64,000 nucleotides of DNA from Patellaria atrata CBS 101060 (Eukaryota > Ascomycota > Dothideomycetes > Patellariales > Patellariaceae), in the NCBI GenBank assembly GCA_010093705.1, contig MU006117.1, positions 175,821 through 239,820 of the forward strand, in the 5' to 3' direction. Below the pieces are notes generated by a model that saw only the letters and a program-made list of their open reading frames with translations, was not told the DNA's origin and made no database searches. The stretch's first letter is position 1. Each line of letters opens with the position of its first letter. The translations under genes and the position numbers were made by a program. Shown in pieces: positions 12,219 to 23,735 of this stretch.

Positions 12219-14277
12219 TTGGGAGGTGCGATTGTGAGCAAAACAGTCCTACAGAGGATCGTAGAGTTTATTGTGAGGATCGAGGTGTGCTAAAGTTGGA
12301 AGTTGGAAAGGTGGCAGGGTCGGTGGTTAGATCATATCGCGGCTCGAAGACTGTTTCAAACTGATAGAGCTGTTCACAAGACAAGCGAGGAAAGGACGAG
12401 AGCAGATGTTGAAGCACTGGAGATAGTATGATAGTTGGAAATTTGTTGGTGTCGTAACTCTCTATCTAGGATGGATAGTGGGGTTGCAGTGCATTTTGAA
12501 GAAGCATGACAGGAAAGGTCAACGATTCATCAATCATTTACAACACGGGTTCAAAAGGAACGAGGCCCGATGACGCTGCCGTGGCTTTTAACCAGGGGGA
12601 GCAAGGGGGGGTAAGTCAAGACCCGATACTGATATGGTAGCACGGGTTTGGCCGGGATTTGGCATGCACTGGCGCAAATGGTGGGCACGGTGGGTTGCGT
12701 GTGCTGCTGGTCCCCCAACTCTCCTTTAGCTTGTTACTGCCCTGCTTTCCCGGATCTTGGGGCTGGACGAATGGCTCGAATTGCTCTCATTAACCCTAAC
12801 TTTATCCTCCGTCGATCAGATCTGATCTTCCATGATTTGCCAATATTTCCTCAGAGTTTCCTGATTCAGAAGACCTGTCAGAGGTAATCGGTAACATGGC
12901 CTTTCCACCTCCGTAATCTCAGCCTTATTTCTATTCATAACCTCGAAGATTTTGTCCGTCTAGTCCATGGCGCGCGGAGACTCTCAATGTCGTGTCAGCG
13001 GAATCGCGTAAAGGTACCCATCGCCCCTGGATTATGAACCGGCGCAGAGGTGTCAGGGCCGGAATTTGATATTATTTGACAGGACGCTACAAATCAACCG
13101 TTCCTATGCTCCTTTAGCTTCTATTGGCTGCCCGGGTCCGACATATCATGACAGTTTGATCGGGCATGTCAGATCTATTATTACTATAAATGCGAGTAAA
13201 TACGACCCTATTATGTTGTCTCAAGAAATCGATTTACTCATAACAGTACGGGTCAAACTTGTTAGGATCAAACAATGAACTTGATCCTTTAAAGTGAGTA
13301 TTAAATATCAGCTAGATTCAAGGCCCAGTCCGTAAAGCCTTGGAGATTTGGCAGAGTTGGACGTGCGTTCTCTGCACGTCAGAACTCCCCTATATGATTG
13401 GTCCTATAAATATATAGTTATTACAGCTACTCAAACTCCAGCGGATCAAAGTAAACATGAGAATGCGTATATGAAGACGCATAAACCTTTATATTAATCA
13501 CTTAAGAATAGGGAGCCCAACGGTGAATAGCCCTCAAAGAGTACTCCCATCTTCCAGGAAGCACTCCCTCGGACTTGATACCGTAAGTTCCTCTTAAATC
13601 AGGTAGGGTATTAATCACGTGGAATAGCACAGATAGACATATCCACATAATGTATAAGTGCCATCATGCCACAGTCAGGTAGGTGAGATCGGAGAGAGAG
13701 AAAACTGATGAGTCTTGGTCTTGATATTTCACGAGTAGAATCTCTTTGCGATAAACTGATAAAAGCAGACTACTACAAGTTCCTTGATCGTACGCGATCC
13801 CACGTAGTACGTGGAATTGGCGACGTGGTATTACCGTTTCACTTTGTCTTCTGGCATATAGACTACAAGCACACCTCTGTGCTCAGATGTCTTTGAAATA
13901 TGGAAGTAACAGTGAACGGTAGAATGAGATACAACAACTTGAAACCAGAAAAGAAATCGCATTGCAGACATTTGCTTTTCCAATGATTATGAGTAGACTC
14001 GTCGATCATTACCGCCTCATATCATTTCTCCAACGGTGAAAGTGACAGGAGACACATTGAGCACATCTCCTGTGATATGCTCTACTGTTTCGTCCGTCCT
14101 GCCTCAATTTGGAAACTTGGCTCTTTCTCTTCTCGACTAGTGGGTATAAGAATTTGGTTCACATCCTAATTATCCGCATTCTGTAAACTTGAATCGTAAA
14201 AATACATGTCGTGATTCTATAGCAAAAGAATTCGAGAAAAATATCGGTACAGTTGTTCTTCCCGTTTAAATCTATCC
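12219..14277. other. 2-kb intergenic region upstream of the PKA-like gene
   Basis: No convincing coding region. The part next to 12218 is the presumed PKA promoter and leader. Short open frames around 12648, 13066 and 13708 are isolated and show no domain. Confidence 0.4.
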
Positions 14278-15091
14278 TTAACCTTTGCTGTGTGTATTAA
14301 GAATCAAGCCCACGATTAGACTGGATGATAAGTTAGCCGCTGAGAAGCTATGCCTAATTTGGTAATGGACCTACCCATAAAGACCCAGGACTTCACCAAA
14401 AATTAGAATTAATACCATGCCTACAAAGATCCTCGACTGTTGCATATATGATCGAACGCCCTACTACGATCAGTAATAGATTCTGTAGCTTTCCTTGATC
14501 ATTCGCATACCATATCACCAACTATGCCTATCGCGTATCCCGCCGCTAGACCGGAGAGACCAACGGACAGCCCGCAGGCCAAGTGCATAAAACCACTGAA
14601 TAATGTGTAGTGCTGGCTAGGCGGTGGAGACATGTCTCCTGCTATTAAAACGGCTATAACAAGAGCGTAGACTGCAATGATACCGGACATGACGACGGGG
14701 ATAAGGGACTGTTGTGACAGTTCAGCTTCGTGGTTAACGCTCTATTCACCGGTATCTGTACCTTCATAATAAGATCAGGCCTATATGTACCAACTCCTGC
14801 AATCCCTATGCCAGATTTTGCTGTGCCATATGCCGCTCCTATGCCTATTGCACTATATCAGCGCTTGGGTCGATTGTGTAGTGTAGGGTAGTATAACGGA
14901 CATCCAAAAATCATCTATGGAAGAGAGGTTAAGCTTAGAATCTCTTTGAATCAGTCAATACGTGTGAGAGCTTACTGCGAATGCTATTCCACCCTGCAGA
15001 ATGTGTTAGCACCGTCATAGAAATGTCAGCTCTGGAGACGTACCATGCCAAAGAAAGGCGCAAATTTGGGGGTTAGATCAACTTGTTCCAT
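14278..15091 (-). CDS. V-type H+-ATPase proteolipid subunit (c or c')
   Basis: Membrane-embedded proteolipid of the vacuolar H+-ATPase rotor, which carries protons into the vacuole. Seven exons give exactly 162 residues: 15091-15044, 14993-14976 (18 nt), 14914-14902 (13 nt), 14844-14762, 14708-14511, 14460-14375 and 14320-14278. The protein starts [16 protein letters not shown] and ends LILNTHSKG. Four membrane helices are visible, including [36 protein letters not shown] and [20 protein letters not shown]. The last helix, [19 protein letters not shown], holds the proton-carrying Glu143. Exons 2 and 3 are micro-exons, and the donor after exon 3 (GTCCGT) is weak, yet it is the one that restores the family sequence FGCIGAAYG. 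I cannot decide between Vma3 (c) and Vma11 (c'). It is divergently arranged with the ROM2-type gene. Confidence 0.92.
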
Positions 15092-15848
15092 CTTGAAGAT
15101 GTGATGATTTCACTTTACAAGTATAACGGATAGGAAGATTGGCGAAGGGGGATGGAGAGTAGTCGAAAAAAGCCGCGAGAGTTGATGATTAAATTAGCTT
15201 GAACCTCGAGCTCGAGCATGTGCAGGTGATGATGGCTACCAAGCAGTGCAAGATAACAGGCGGATGACTAAGCTAGTGGGCCAATAAACATGCCCGCTTC
15301 CAGTCGAAAGTGGAAATATTACGATGCACCTTTTCCTACAACCAAAGAAGAGAGACCTACCTTAGTAAACTATCGATCTCCGCAAATACTAAATTTCATC
15401 ACTCTTCTTCATAGATATTCCAAACGGTTTTGTCAGTTTTATAGGAACCCCAATCGTTGTCACTCGATATCGTCTTGCTTTGCAATCCCTCCCTTGTCCT
15501 TACCACCTTCAATATACCCTCAACTGATCTGCCTCTCTTTCGTATCTGCTTCGACATCAGACCCCCCCAAACCTCCCACAGGACCCTCGGTAATAGGGCC
15601 TGAATCACTCTGAGAGACCATCCGCAGAAAGACCCCTTGATTCGAGTCTTCCGCGCAGCGCCATTCTTTGCTTGGCTATTGTCGTCAGCGTGTTCACAGA
15701 AGCACAAGGACTCGCCTCCACCTCCACAGATAACCACCCTCGACCTCACGCCTGCAACAGGCTTTACTCGAGTTCGAGGTACACAACATACAAGGAAAAC
15801 GAGCTGATGCTTGGGTTTTGAGTCGTCCCTGGCGTCGAAGAGGCCCAG
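15092..15848. promoter_or_regulatory. divergent promoter region between V-ATPase proteolipid and ROM2-type genes
   Basis: About 757 bp separate two genes read in opposite directions, so it must hold both promoters and leaders. Pyrimidine-rich stretches (15470-15600) precede the ROM2 start, as is common in fungal leaders. No defined factor site was identified. Confidence 0.55.
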
Positions 15849-18800
15849 ATGGCGGACTATGGCTCTCAACAGGGGAGAGAGTACAATCGACAGTACAACC
15901 CTGTGTCCGACCAACAAAGACATGGAGCTTACTCGGCCATCTTCGGAGGTGCACCTTCAGGGCGTGCTCAGACGATGTCAAGTAGTACTTTTCAACAACC
16001 GCCCGATCGATCACAAACAATGTCCTCACAGGGCTCAACAATGATGCAGAGAACTCCACCTATGCGACAACAAATGAACGGCTATGAACGGCCCTCCCAC
16101 AATGGATATCCCCCCCCCCATCGATCTGTTGATAATACACCTTCACCACCTCACCAACAGCAGAGAGGCTCACCCACTAATTATCTCCCGAATCCAGTAC
16201 CACCGGAGCGTAAACCCTATGGCTTGCCCCCTCGAACAGATATGCGAGGACCGCCTATGGGGCAGAGCTTCAATAGGCCCATTCCGAATAGATATCCTGG
16301 AGGTCCGCCTGGACCCGCGCTCAATTCGGACCCTTATCGTTCCCAATCTCTGGCTGTGGGATCCAGGCCTACCTATCCAGGAACTGGGACTTATAACCTA
16401 GCACCAGCTCAAGCTTTCCGACAACAAGCATACCATAATCAGTCGAGGACGACGGCGCAAGGACGAGTTGTCCCTGAACGTCCGGATGAGCGAACAATGT
16501 CCTTAGCTGCATATTCCAGAGATGGTGACCATTCACACATGACACAAACAATGAGTGGGCGCGTGATACCAAACCGTAGACGCGAATCCGTAGGACAAGA
16601 TGACGCGCCTTCGCCAAGCTCGTTTGCAACAACCTCACCTTCTACTACTAGCACAAAGACACGAACACCTAGTCAATCTAGTTTACCCTCGAGAACTATG
16701 TCCATGGCGTCCACAATAGTAGCTCCTTCGGATCGCACAATGTCGATGGCCAGCCGTTCCGGAGTCCAGAAATCGAACAGCAATTCGACCTCCCAGGCCG
16801 CAGCGCCCAATCAACGTAGGGCTCCGCTTGTTTATCCAGCTCTTCTCTCCAAGGTCGCCGAGACATTCCGTGATAAAATTCCATTAGGGGATAAGATCAA
16901 AGATGGCCTGGATTATAAGGGTGCATTTGCAGGAGCTGAAGCCGTCGACCTCATCGCGTATATTATCAAAACAAATGATCGCAACTTAGCCCTTCTACTG
17001 GGCAGATCCTTAGACGCGCAAAAATTCTTCCATGATGTCACCTACGCGCATCGGTTACGCGACTCGCACACCGAAGTCTATCGCTTCAAAGAAACTCTTG
17101 TGGAAACTGAAGATACCGGAGTCAATGGAGTTTTCACCTTGCTAACTGAGTGTTATTCCCCTACTTGTACAAGGGACCGTCTCTGTTATTCTATTGCATG
17201 TCCTCGAAGGTTAGAGCAGCAAGCTCGCCTCAACATGAAACCTCAAGCTGGCTTAAGGCGAGAAGATTCAAGAGGAAGTCTGCACGAAGATCAAGCGGAC
17301 GAACAGAAACTTTGGATTAACACCGTCTCTAAAGAGGTTGCAGATAGCATCGATGATAAGGAGAAGAAGCGCCAAGAAGTCATCTCCGAATTGATGTACA
17401 CGGAGCGAGATTTCGTAAAGGACCTTGAGTATCTCCGCGATTTCTGGATGAAGCCTTTACGTGCCCCTGGCACCTCCCCTATTCCAGAGCACCGCCGGGA
17501 AAAGCTCATCAAGACTATCTTCTCTAATTGTCAGGACGTGTACTACGTCAACTCGCGCTTGGCAGAATCTCTTACTCGACGACAACAGCAAAGCCCGGTT
17601 GTGAGGAATGTGGGAGATATATTCCTCGAATATGTTCCCATGTTCTCTCCCTTTATCACTTATGGTGCGAATCAACTGTTTGGAAAGTACGAATTTGAAT
17701 GTGAACGAAAGACAAATGCCGGCTTTGCTAAGTTCGTAGACGAGGTGGAACGCTTGAAGGAGTCAAGGAAGCTGGAATTGAATGGTTATCTTACGAAACC
17801 AACGACAAGACTAGCGAGATACCCGCTACTACTCGAAAATGTCTTGAAGTACACGGCTGATGATAATCCTGACAAGGATGATATTCCTAAGGCAATCAAG
17901 ATGATTAAAGACGTCCTATCCAGGGTCAACATTGAATCCGGAAAAGCAGAGAACCGGTTTAATTTGCAGCAGCTTGCAAGGGAGCTCAAGTTCCGGAATG
18001 GCGAATACATTGATCTTAAATTGACGGATGAATCTCGACAGCTCATCTACAAGGGAGGCCTCAAGAGAAATCCCACAGATGCTAATGCGGATGTCCAAGG
18101 ATTTCTCTTCGACCATGCGGTTCTTTTAGTCAGAGTTAAGACGGTCAATAAACGCGAGGAGATGAAAGTATACAAGAAGCCGATCCCACTTGAACTCTTG
18201 GTTATCACACAAATGGATGAAGTCATTCCAAAAATGGGTATTGCGAAACGACCTTCGTCCAGCCTCGTACTCGGTAGCAAAAACAATGCAAACACTCCCA
18301 AGACGGAAGGATTCCCAATCACGTTCAAGCATCTCGGTAAGGGTGGTTATGAATGCACTTTGTACTGCTCAACCCATATCCAGCAAGTCAAATGGATGGA
18401 GCATATTGAAGCTCAGTGTAAGATGATCAAGGATCGTAACAACATGTATATGCAGACTACACTCAATGAGGGCTTCTTCACCGCAGCGATTAGAGTCAAC
18501 TGCTGTGCTCCTGCAGGTAAGCGTCGCTTCGATTTAAGTCGCGACTTTTTGCTAACGAATTTACAGACAGTGGTAGGAAACTCGTCCTTGGAACGGATTC
18601 AGGCGTTTACATCACCGACCGCAAACCAAAGGACGCTTCTATCAAACCTCGCCGTATTCTGGAAGCTAAGTTTGTTTCTGGTATTGACGTACTTGAAGCT
18701 CATTCCATCCTTCTAGTCTTGACAGAGAAGACTATGTTTACCTATCCAATGGAAATTCTGCATACGGAGGAGAGCCCTGTGACTAACGCTAAGCGAGGAA

Positions 18801-19709
18801 AGAAAATTAGTCATGGCACTTTCTTCAAGGCTGGCATTTGCGATGGCCAGCAATTAGTGTGTCTCGTTAAGTCAAGTGGTCTTTCAACCACCGTTAAGGT
18901 CTACGAACCCATGGAAAACTACTCAAAACAGAAGAAGTCCGGCTTCGGAAAGTTGCTGGCTGGTGGCCAAGATGTTTTGAAGCTGTCAAAAGTAAGCGCC
19001 AACACAGTTCATTCTTATTTTCCTCACTCAGCATTCGGCCTAACTTCAATCAAGGAGATATATATACCCAGCGAAGCGATCTCCCTACATTACCTCAAGA
19101 CCAAACTCTGCGTAGGTTGTTTGAAAGGCTTTGAAATTGTAGAAATGGAGACTTTGGAAACTCAGTCTTTGTTAGATCAAGCAGACACCTCTTTGGACTT
19201 CGTAGTCGCTCGCAAAGAATCGAATATCAAGCCGATCCATGTTGAGCGCATTGGCACAGAGTTCCTCCTCTGCTATTCCGACTTCTCTTTCTGGGTCAAT
19301 CGGCACGGTTGGCGTACCCATCCGGAATGGAAGATCACGTGGGAAGGTAACCCACAAAACTTTGCCATCTGCCATCCTTACATTTTAGCGTTTGAGCCCA
19401 GCTTTGTGGAAATCAGGCATATTGACACCGGCATGCTCATGCATATCCTAACGGCTAAAAACATCAGGATGCTCCACACTTCTACTCAGGAGGTAAGTCT
19501 TCAACTCCCTTCGCAAGTTACCTTTCCATGGCCTAATTATTTTAACGTCTCAGATCCTGTACGCGTACGAAGATGAACTCGGATATGATGTCATCGCATC
19601 CCTCGATTTCTGGCCTCAGACTAAGAATCGACCAACCCACGCGCCAATGAGCGAAAAAGCTACTTTGGAAAATGGTATGCATCGCCAGCAAATCGAGTAC
19701 AGATATTGA
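15849..19709 (+). CDS. rom2: Rho1 guanine nucleotide exchange factor, ROM2 type (DEP-DH-PH-CNH)
   Basis: Activates Rho1 by GDP/GTP exchange in the cell-wall integrity pathway at sites of growth. Three exons (15849-18516, 18567-19492, 19554-19709) give 1249 residues; the introns are 50 and 61 nt with GTAAGC/GTAAGT donors. The first 320 residues are disordered and Pro/Gln/Ser-rich with a recurring TMS motif (QTMSSS, QTMSSQ, RTMSLA, QTMSGR, RTMSMA twice). Then follow a DEP domain (about 330-417), a DH/RhoGEF domain (about 507-700, starting RQEVISELMYTERDFVKDLE, with LNGYLTKPTTRLARYPLLLE), a PH domain (about 720-865) and a citron-homology CNH domain (about 885-1210, with LVLGTDSGVYITDR and FLLCYSDFSFWVNRHG). 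A conserved motif GVNGVFTLLTECYSPTCTRD joins DEP to DH. The protein ends after IASLDFWPQTKNR plus a short tail. Yeast Rom2 and fission-yeast Rgf proteins share this layout. Confidence 0.95.
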
Positions 19710-20354
19710 GCCGATACATATGCCCATATTCTCGAAATCGATTATATCGGCCTTAATTTCAACCTGTTGTCGGCAGCTTCCTTAACTTCCCCATGCAATG
19801 TCTCAGCAGTTTACACCGATTCGTCGTCGCTCGATTTTTCGTATAGTCAAATCTCGTCTAGCCGCATAGACGGCCTGTATTGCGACATACCCTCTCAATT
19901 TGAGTCTCGTGTCATCTTTGGCCTCCCTGTTTCGCCTTCATCGGTTTCAAGAGCGTGGGTTTCTGCACCACTACTGTGCATGGAGGATTTCTGGTGCCTC
20001 TTTTCTAGAAGTTCTTACGTCAAATCCACCCGATTCTTGGTGTCAGATTACGGTGGTAATCAGCAGGATGAATCAATTGCTGGACTGAAAACGACAAGTT
20101 ATTCTGTACAAACACGATTCGACTTTTCCTTCTGTGTCCTTGGTTATATTGACTTGTTGAGTCGGCTTCTCCTCCTTTGATAGGGACATAGGAAGCTAGT
20201 GTTTCATCTGGAGGTGAGTTCGAAGAAAGAAGTTATGGAAGACGACAGGAGTGTATATGATAGTGATTAGGACGACTGAAGCGGAGGAGAAATGGATGGA
20301 TGCATCATAGACAATTTTGGATGATCATTCGACAGATTGCTCGTCTTAACCTCT
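19710..20354 (+). other. 3' flank of the ROM2-type gene
   Basis: An open frame of 137 codons (19767-20180) lies here but has no ATG-proximal signals, domain or family resemblance. I read it as 3' untranslated region or spacer. Confidence 0.4.
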
Positions 20355-20534
20355 GCATTGAAGCTTATGCATAGCTTTAGTGCTTGGTGGACATGCTTCT
20401 ATACTACACTTTGCATTAAAGCTCTCTCTATGGCTTTTTGTGCTCGGTGACGTGCTGCTACTATACTATGCTTTGCATTGAAGCTTAAAATAGCTTCTTG
20501 TGCTTAGTGACGTGCTACTATGATTCTTTGTGCC
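20355..20534. repeat. three degenerate ~60-bp tandem repeats
   Basis: Units begin at 20355, 20413 and 20475. Each reads approximately GCATTGAAGCTT, then ATAGCTT, then GTGCTTGGTGACGTGCT and CTATACTA. The unit length varies from 58 to 62 bp and the copies differ by several substitutions. The array lies about 0.65 kb downstream of the ROM2 stop. Confidence 0.75.
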
Positions 20535-21101
20535 AACTTTTTAACCATGCTACTGTTCAGACAGAGACTCCACAAGTTCCTATTGCCCCTCCCTGGATTG
20601 AACTCACATTGATCCCTTCTATCCATGCTTTGGTTATCCCGAATCTAACAACAGTCTTAGGCCCTCGAAACGCCAACCTCAAGCTAAGGAACACAGAGAA
20701 TCGAAAAGACAACCAGCCTTCTCTCATACAGCACAAGTATTATCCTACCTCATCTTTTTTTTTTAATTCCATTATATTGTATTATCTACAATACTGCGCA
20801 TACAGCCTTCAAGCTATGGCGCAACCTCATCTTATCCTTACTGTAAAAGAAGAACCCCCATCTCAACTATACATATTAACCCAGGAAACTGCCACCAGCG
20901 GGACAGAAGAACCAGACATAACCAAAACTTACATAGACTACTCAACCCACATCAGCAAACCCAGTGAAGACGATGTTTACCACAGACACAAGGAACTTAC
21001 TCAAAATTAAAGAGTTGAACAAGTACACTAACCGATCGGTCGACTATTTCAACCGAATCGAAAAAGACCTACACATATCGTCCACATATCGTCCAGCTTA
21101 G
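20535..21101. other. spacer with a weak possible small open frame
   Basis: An ATG at about 20815 opens a 64-codon frame beginning MAQPHLILTVKEEPPSQ. It has no relatives I know and no clear promoter or intron. A 12-13-bp direct repeat (ACACATATCGTCC) occurs twice at 21071-21094. Confidence 0.3.
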
Positions 21102-21185
21102 ACATCGTGTGCGAAGGTAACCCACAAAACTTTGCCATATGCCATCCTTACATTTTGGCCTTCGAGGGGATCTTTGTGGAATATC
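21102..21185 (+). pseudogene. duplicated fragment of the ROM2 CNH domain
   Basis: This segment closely matches 19332-19415 inside the ROM2-type gene. Both read GGTAACCCACAAAACTTTGC and then GCCATCCTTACATTTT, and both translate to EGNPQNFAICHPYILAFE followed by FVE. The copy sits about 1.4 kb downstream of the rom2 stop in the same orientation. It differs by a few substitutions, loses similarity beyond about 85 bp and is followed by a stop in that frame near 21260. It is best read as a local partial duplication that is no longer functional. Confidence 0.85.
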
Positions 21186-22079
21186 GCGAACCAATTCAGA
21201 ATTGCAAAACCTTGCTGCTATTCCGATGGGAATCCCGTCCCAGGAACTCTTGTAGAGACTAGAGTGACGCACCCATTCGAGTATGGTCCTCAATATCGCC
21301 AACCAATGCAAGAATACACCTCGCAAGAACCAATGAGCGATGGTTACCATCACCATCTCGACACTGGAATCAGGATATTGCACAACTCTTCCTCCTGGAA
21401 CAAACACTACAAAATCATAAGGAGCGGCACCGAACACGTAGAACCGGGCTTGTTCCCAATCCAGTAGCAAAGAACCTGGTGCCATGCCCTCTTCCAGACG
21501 ATGGCGAATCGACGGAAAGAAGTTCATCCAGCCCAGTACCATTCCTATCAAGGTGTGGATTCACGGAAGATTTCCAGATCAGCAGATCCCAACTTATGCA
21601 ACCGTTTCTCCAGCAGGTTTGCGAACACATAGGATAAACAGGGTTGCTTCCAGGATAAGTGGAGAGATTCATATGAAAGCATCATAGCCATTCATCTTCA
21701 ACGGAAAGAGGGGATAGTCGTCTCCCTGCTCGAGCTACACAAGTGGGTCAGGGGATTGAGGAATAAGCCACCTTGCCCCCTATTTGGGGTTCGCCGGCTC
21801 AGAGTATCTATCATCACCGGCGAATTTGTGAACACCTACGACAAGCAGCATTGCGGCCGCTTTGCTGAATGTGCTCCAACGATTCTGGAGCAGGTTAGGC
21901 AAGATATTGAAAAGGGGGAGGATGGCAGCAATATAAAATCCTCATGGTCATTCATTCAATAGAATGAGGGGGTAGTCGTTTCCCCGATAATGCTTTCTGA
22001 ATATTAGTAAAGGGATTGAGGAAGTAACCCCATTGCACCGCACAAACGTCTCGTTACGAAATTCGATCGTTACTACGAG
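21186..22079. other. repeat-flanked spacer without a supported gene
   Basis: Open frames of 85-160 codons occur on both strands (for example 21069-21551 minus), but they overlap each other and none shows a domain. A segment around 21710-22030 has internally similar phrases ('gtcgtctccc..ggggattgaggaataa' and 'gtcgtttccc..gggattgaggaagtaa'), so it is probably part of the neighbouring degenerate repeat region. Confidence 0.35.
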
Positions 22080-23735
22080 GAGGGTGGCAGTATTACGTGA
22101 GATAATGGGTTTGTAGACACCCTCACCGCTCTCCTACAGGAGATATGGGCGAGACTGCAGTATTACATAGTGAGGTGATGAGTTTGTAGACACCCACACC
22201 AACCTCCTACGGGAGATACGGGCGAGATGGCGCATCCGTACAAATACCCCAAGTTTTTAGAACCCCCATGGTCATTTACCCTAATAGAAGAGGGTTGGAA
22301 GCGGTAGTGAAGAATTTGATGGCGGAGAAAGAAGCGAAGGAGAAGGACAAGGAAGGAATGAAGGAAAAAGATGAAGTAGCGGTCGACAAATCCGAGGATA
22401 CCGCTGCCTGGGCCCTCAAATTAAAGGTCAACACTCTCATGGAACGCGATGTCGCAATGAAGAAGGCGATGGAGGAACGTGACGTCGCGATGAAGAAGGC
22501 CCTGGAGAAACGCGACATCATTATGAAGAAGGAGATTGAGGAGTTGAAGGCTCTTTATATGGGGGCGCGCCTCTCGTGCTAAGCCTGCACCTATCAAGAA
22601 AGAGCCTGAAAAGGTCGAGGACGCACACGGGCAGTTCGCCGTTATTGCCCGGTGGCCGTCGGTAAACTCCCTCCCCGGACGAGACGTTAATATGACACGG
22701 AGAGGTGACGGGTTTGTAGACATCCCCACCCTCCTACAGTAAGCTTCAACGAAGAAAGTTCAGAGATGCCGTCACAGGAGGACTGAACAGCACTGTCGGT
22801 AACCCATTTTCTATGGAGATAAGCCGTATATGGAGAGGGCCCAGATTCGTAGGCACCTGCAAACTCCTCTAACGGGCGAGTTCAGCAAAGAAGGTACACG
22901 ATGGTGTTACAGGAGGACCGTTGTCCGCTCGTTGGATGGACACGCACCGTCGGTAAACCCCTTCTTGGACGGGACGGCAATAGGTATTCCGTGGAGAGGT
23001 GGTAAGCCTGAAGACACCCCCCACTCTCAAAAAGGTACAGGATGGTGTAACAGGAGGACCGTAGCCCGGCCGATATACAGACGCGGAGAAGTGGTGGGTT
23101 TGTCGACATCCCCACCCTCCTACTATCGGATTCAAGTAAGGATTATTCTCCAGGTGGACCTCATCGGACGAGAAGCAAGAGTTCCCAACGACGATAGATC
23201 CAGCAGCAGAATGCAGGATTTGGGTTCACATCGCGCCTTTGGCTGATTTACCACCTCCCCCCCAACTCTCCTCAAACTCCAGACACCCCTTCTCGTATTG
23301 CTGCCCTCGGCAGGTTGGACCCACACTGTGTATGGAACAGCGGTGGAAATCCGTACAAATACCCCAAGCTTCCCTCCCTGGAACGGTAGAGGTGTGGGCT
23401 ATGCTTTACGTGCCCTGGCGGATGGAGATGCTGGTAGAAAGTGGAGGTGGTGGGTTCGTAGACACGCACCCCTCCCACTCCTCTCTTACAGTCGAGTCCA
23501 AAAGAAACTTATCCCTCGATTCCCACCACCACCGCTGAATCTGGCGACGAGCGGAAGCAGACGAAGAACTATAAGCACCATCGACACTATTGCTTAAGAT
23601 ACCCCTATCCGGCACGGGCGTGTGGGTTCATAGACACTCACTCCTCACTCCTCTTTCATCACAGTCAATTCCAGCGAAGAAAACTTATCCCTCGACCCTC
23701 CACTACTACTACCGGTAAATCTGGCGACTGCGTAT
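22080..23735. repeat. degenerate repeat array with recurring GGGTTTGTAGACACCC motif
   Basis: A phrase close to GTGGGTTTGTAGACACCC followed by CACCCTCCTAC recurs at about 22107, 22180, 22709, 23096, 23449 and 23626, with weaker copies near 22847 and 23005. Other shared phrases are GATGGTGTTACAGGAGGACC (about 22900, with near copies at 22765 and 23040), CGTCGGTAAACCCC and AACTTATCCCTCGA (about 23505 and 23683). The first two copies are about 73 bp apart and the last two about 177 bp apart, so the region grew by several rounds of local duplication and then diverged. It does not encode a continuous protein. Confidence 0.75.
22268..22582 (+). CDS. possible small charged coiled-coil protein with 11-aa repeats
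   Basis: The frame starts at an ATG and encodes 104 residues, very rich in Lys, Glu and Met, predicted to be helical. Its second half contains three 11-residue repeats of the form ERDVAMKKAME, encoded by exact 33-nt units at 22442-22474, 22475-22507 and 22508-22540. Such frames occur in fungal repetitive proteins and also arise in non-coding repeats. Because it lies within a decaying repeat array, expression is doubtful. Confidence 0.35.
   Translation: MVIYPNRRGLEAVVKNLMAEKEAKEKDKEGMKEKDEVAVDKSEDTAAWALKLKVNTLMERDVAMKKAMEERDVAMKKALEKRDIIMKKEIEELKALYMGARLSC

Noticed and set aside
19767-20180. 137-codon open frame after rom2
   Set aside because: Lies immediately 3' of the rom2 stop, Ser-rich, without a domain; best explained as 3' untranslated region.
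21069-21551. 160-codon minus-strand frame over the rom2-fragment duplication
   Set aside because: It is antisense to the copied CNH fragment, so at least part of it is a shadow of rom2 coding sequence.
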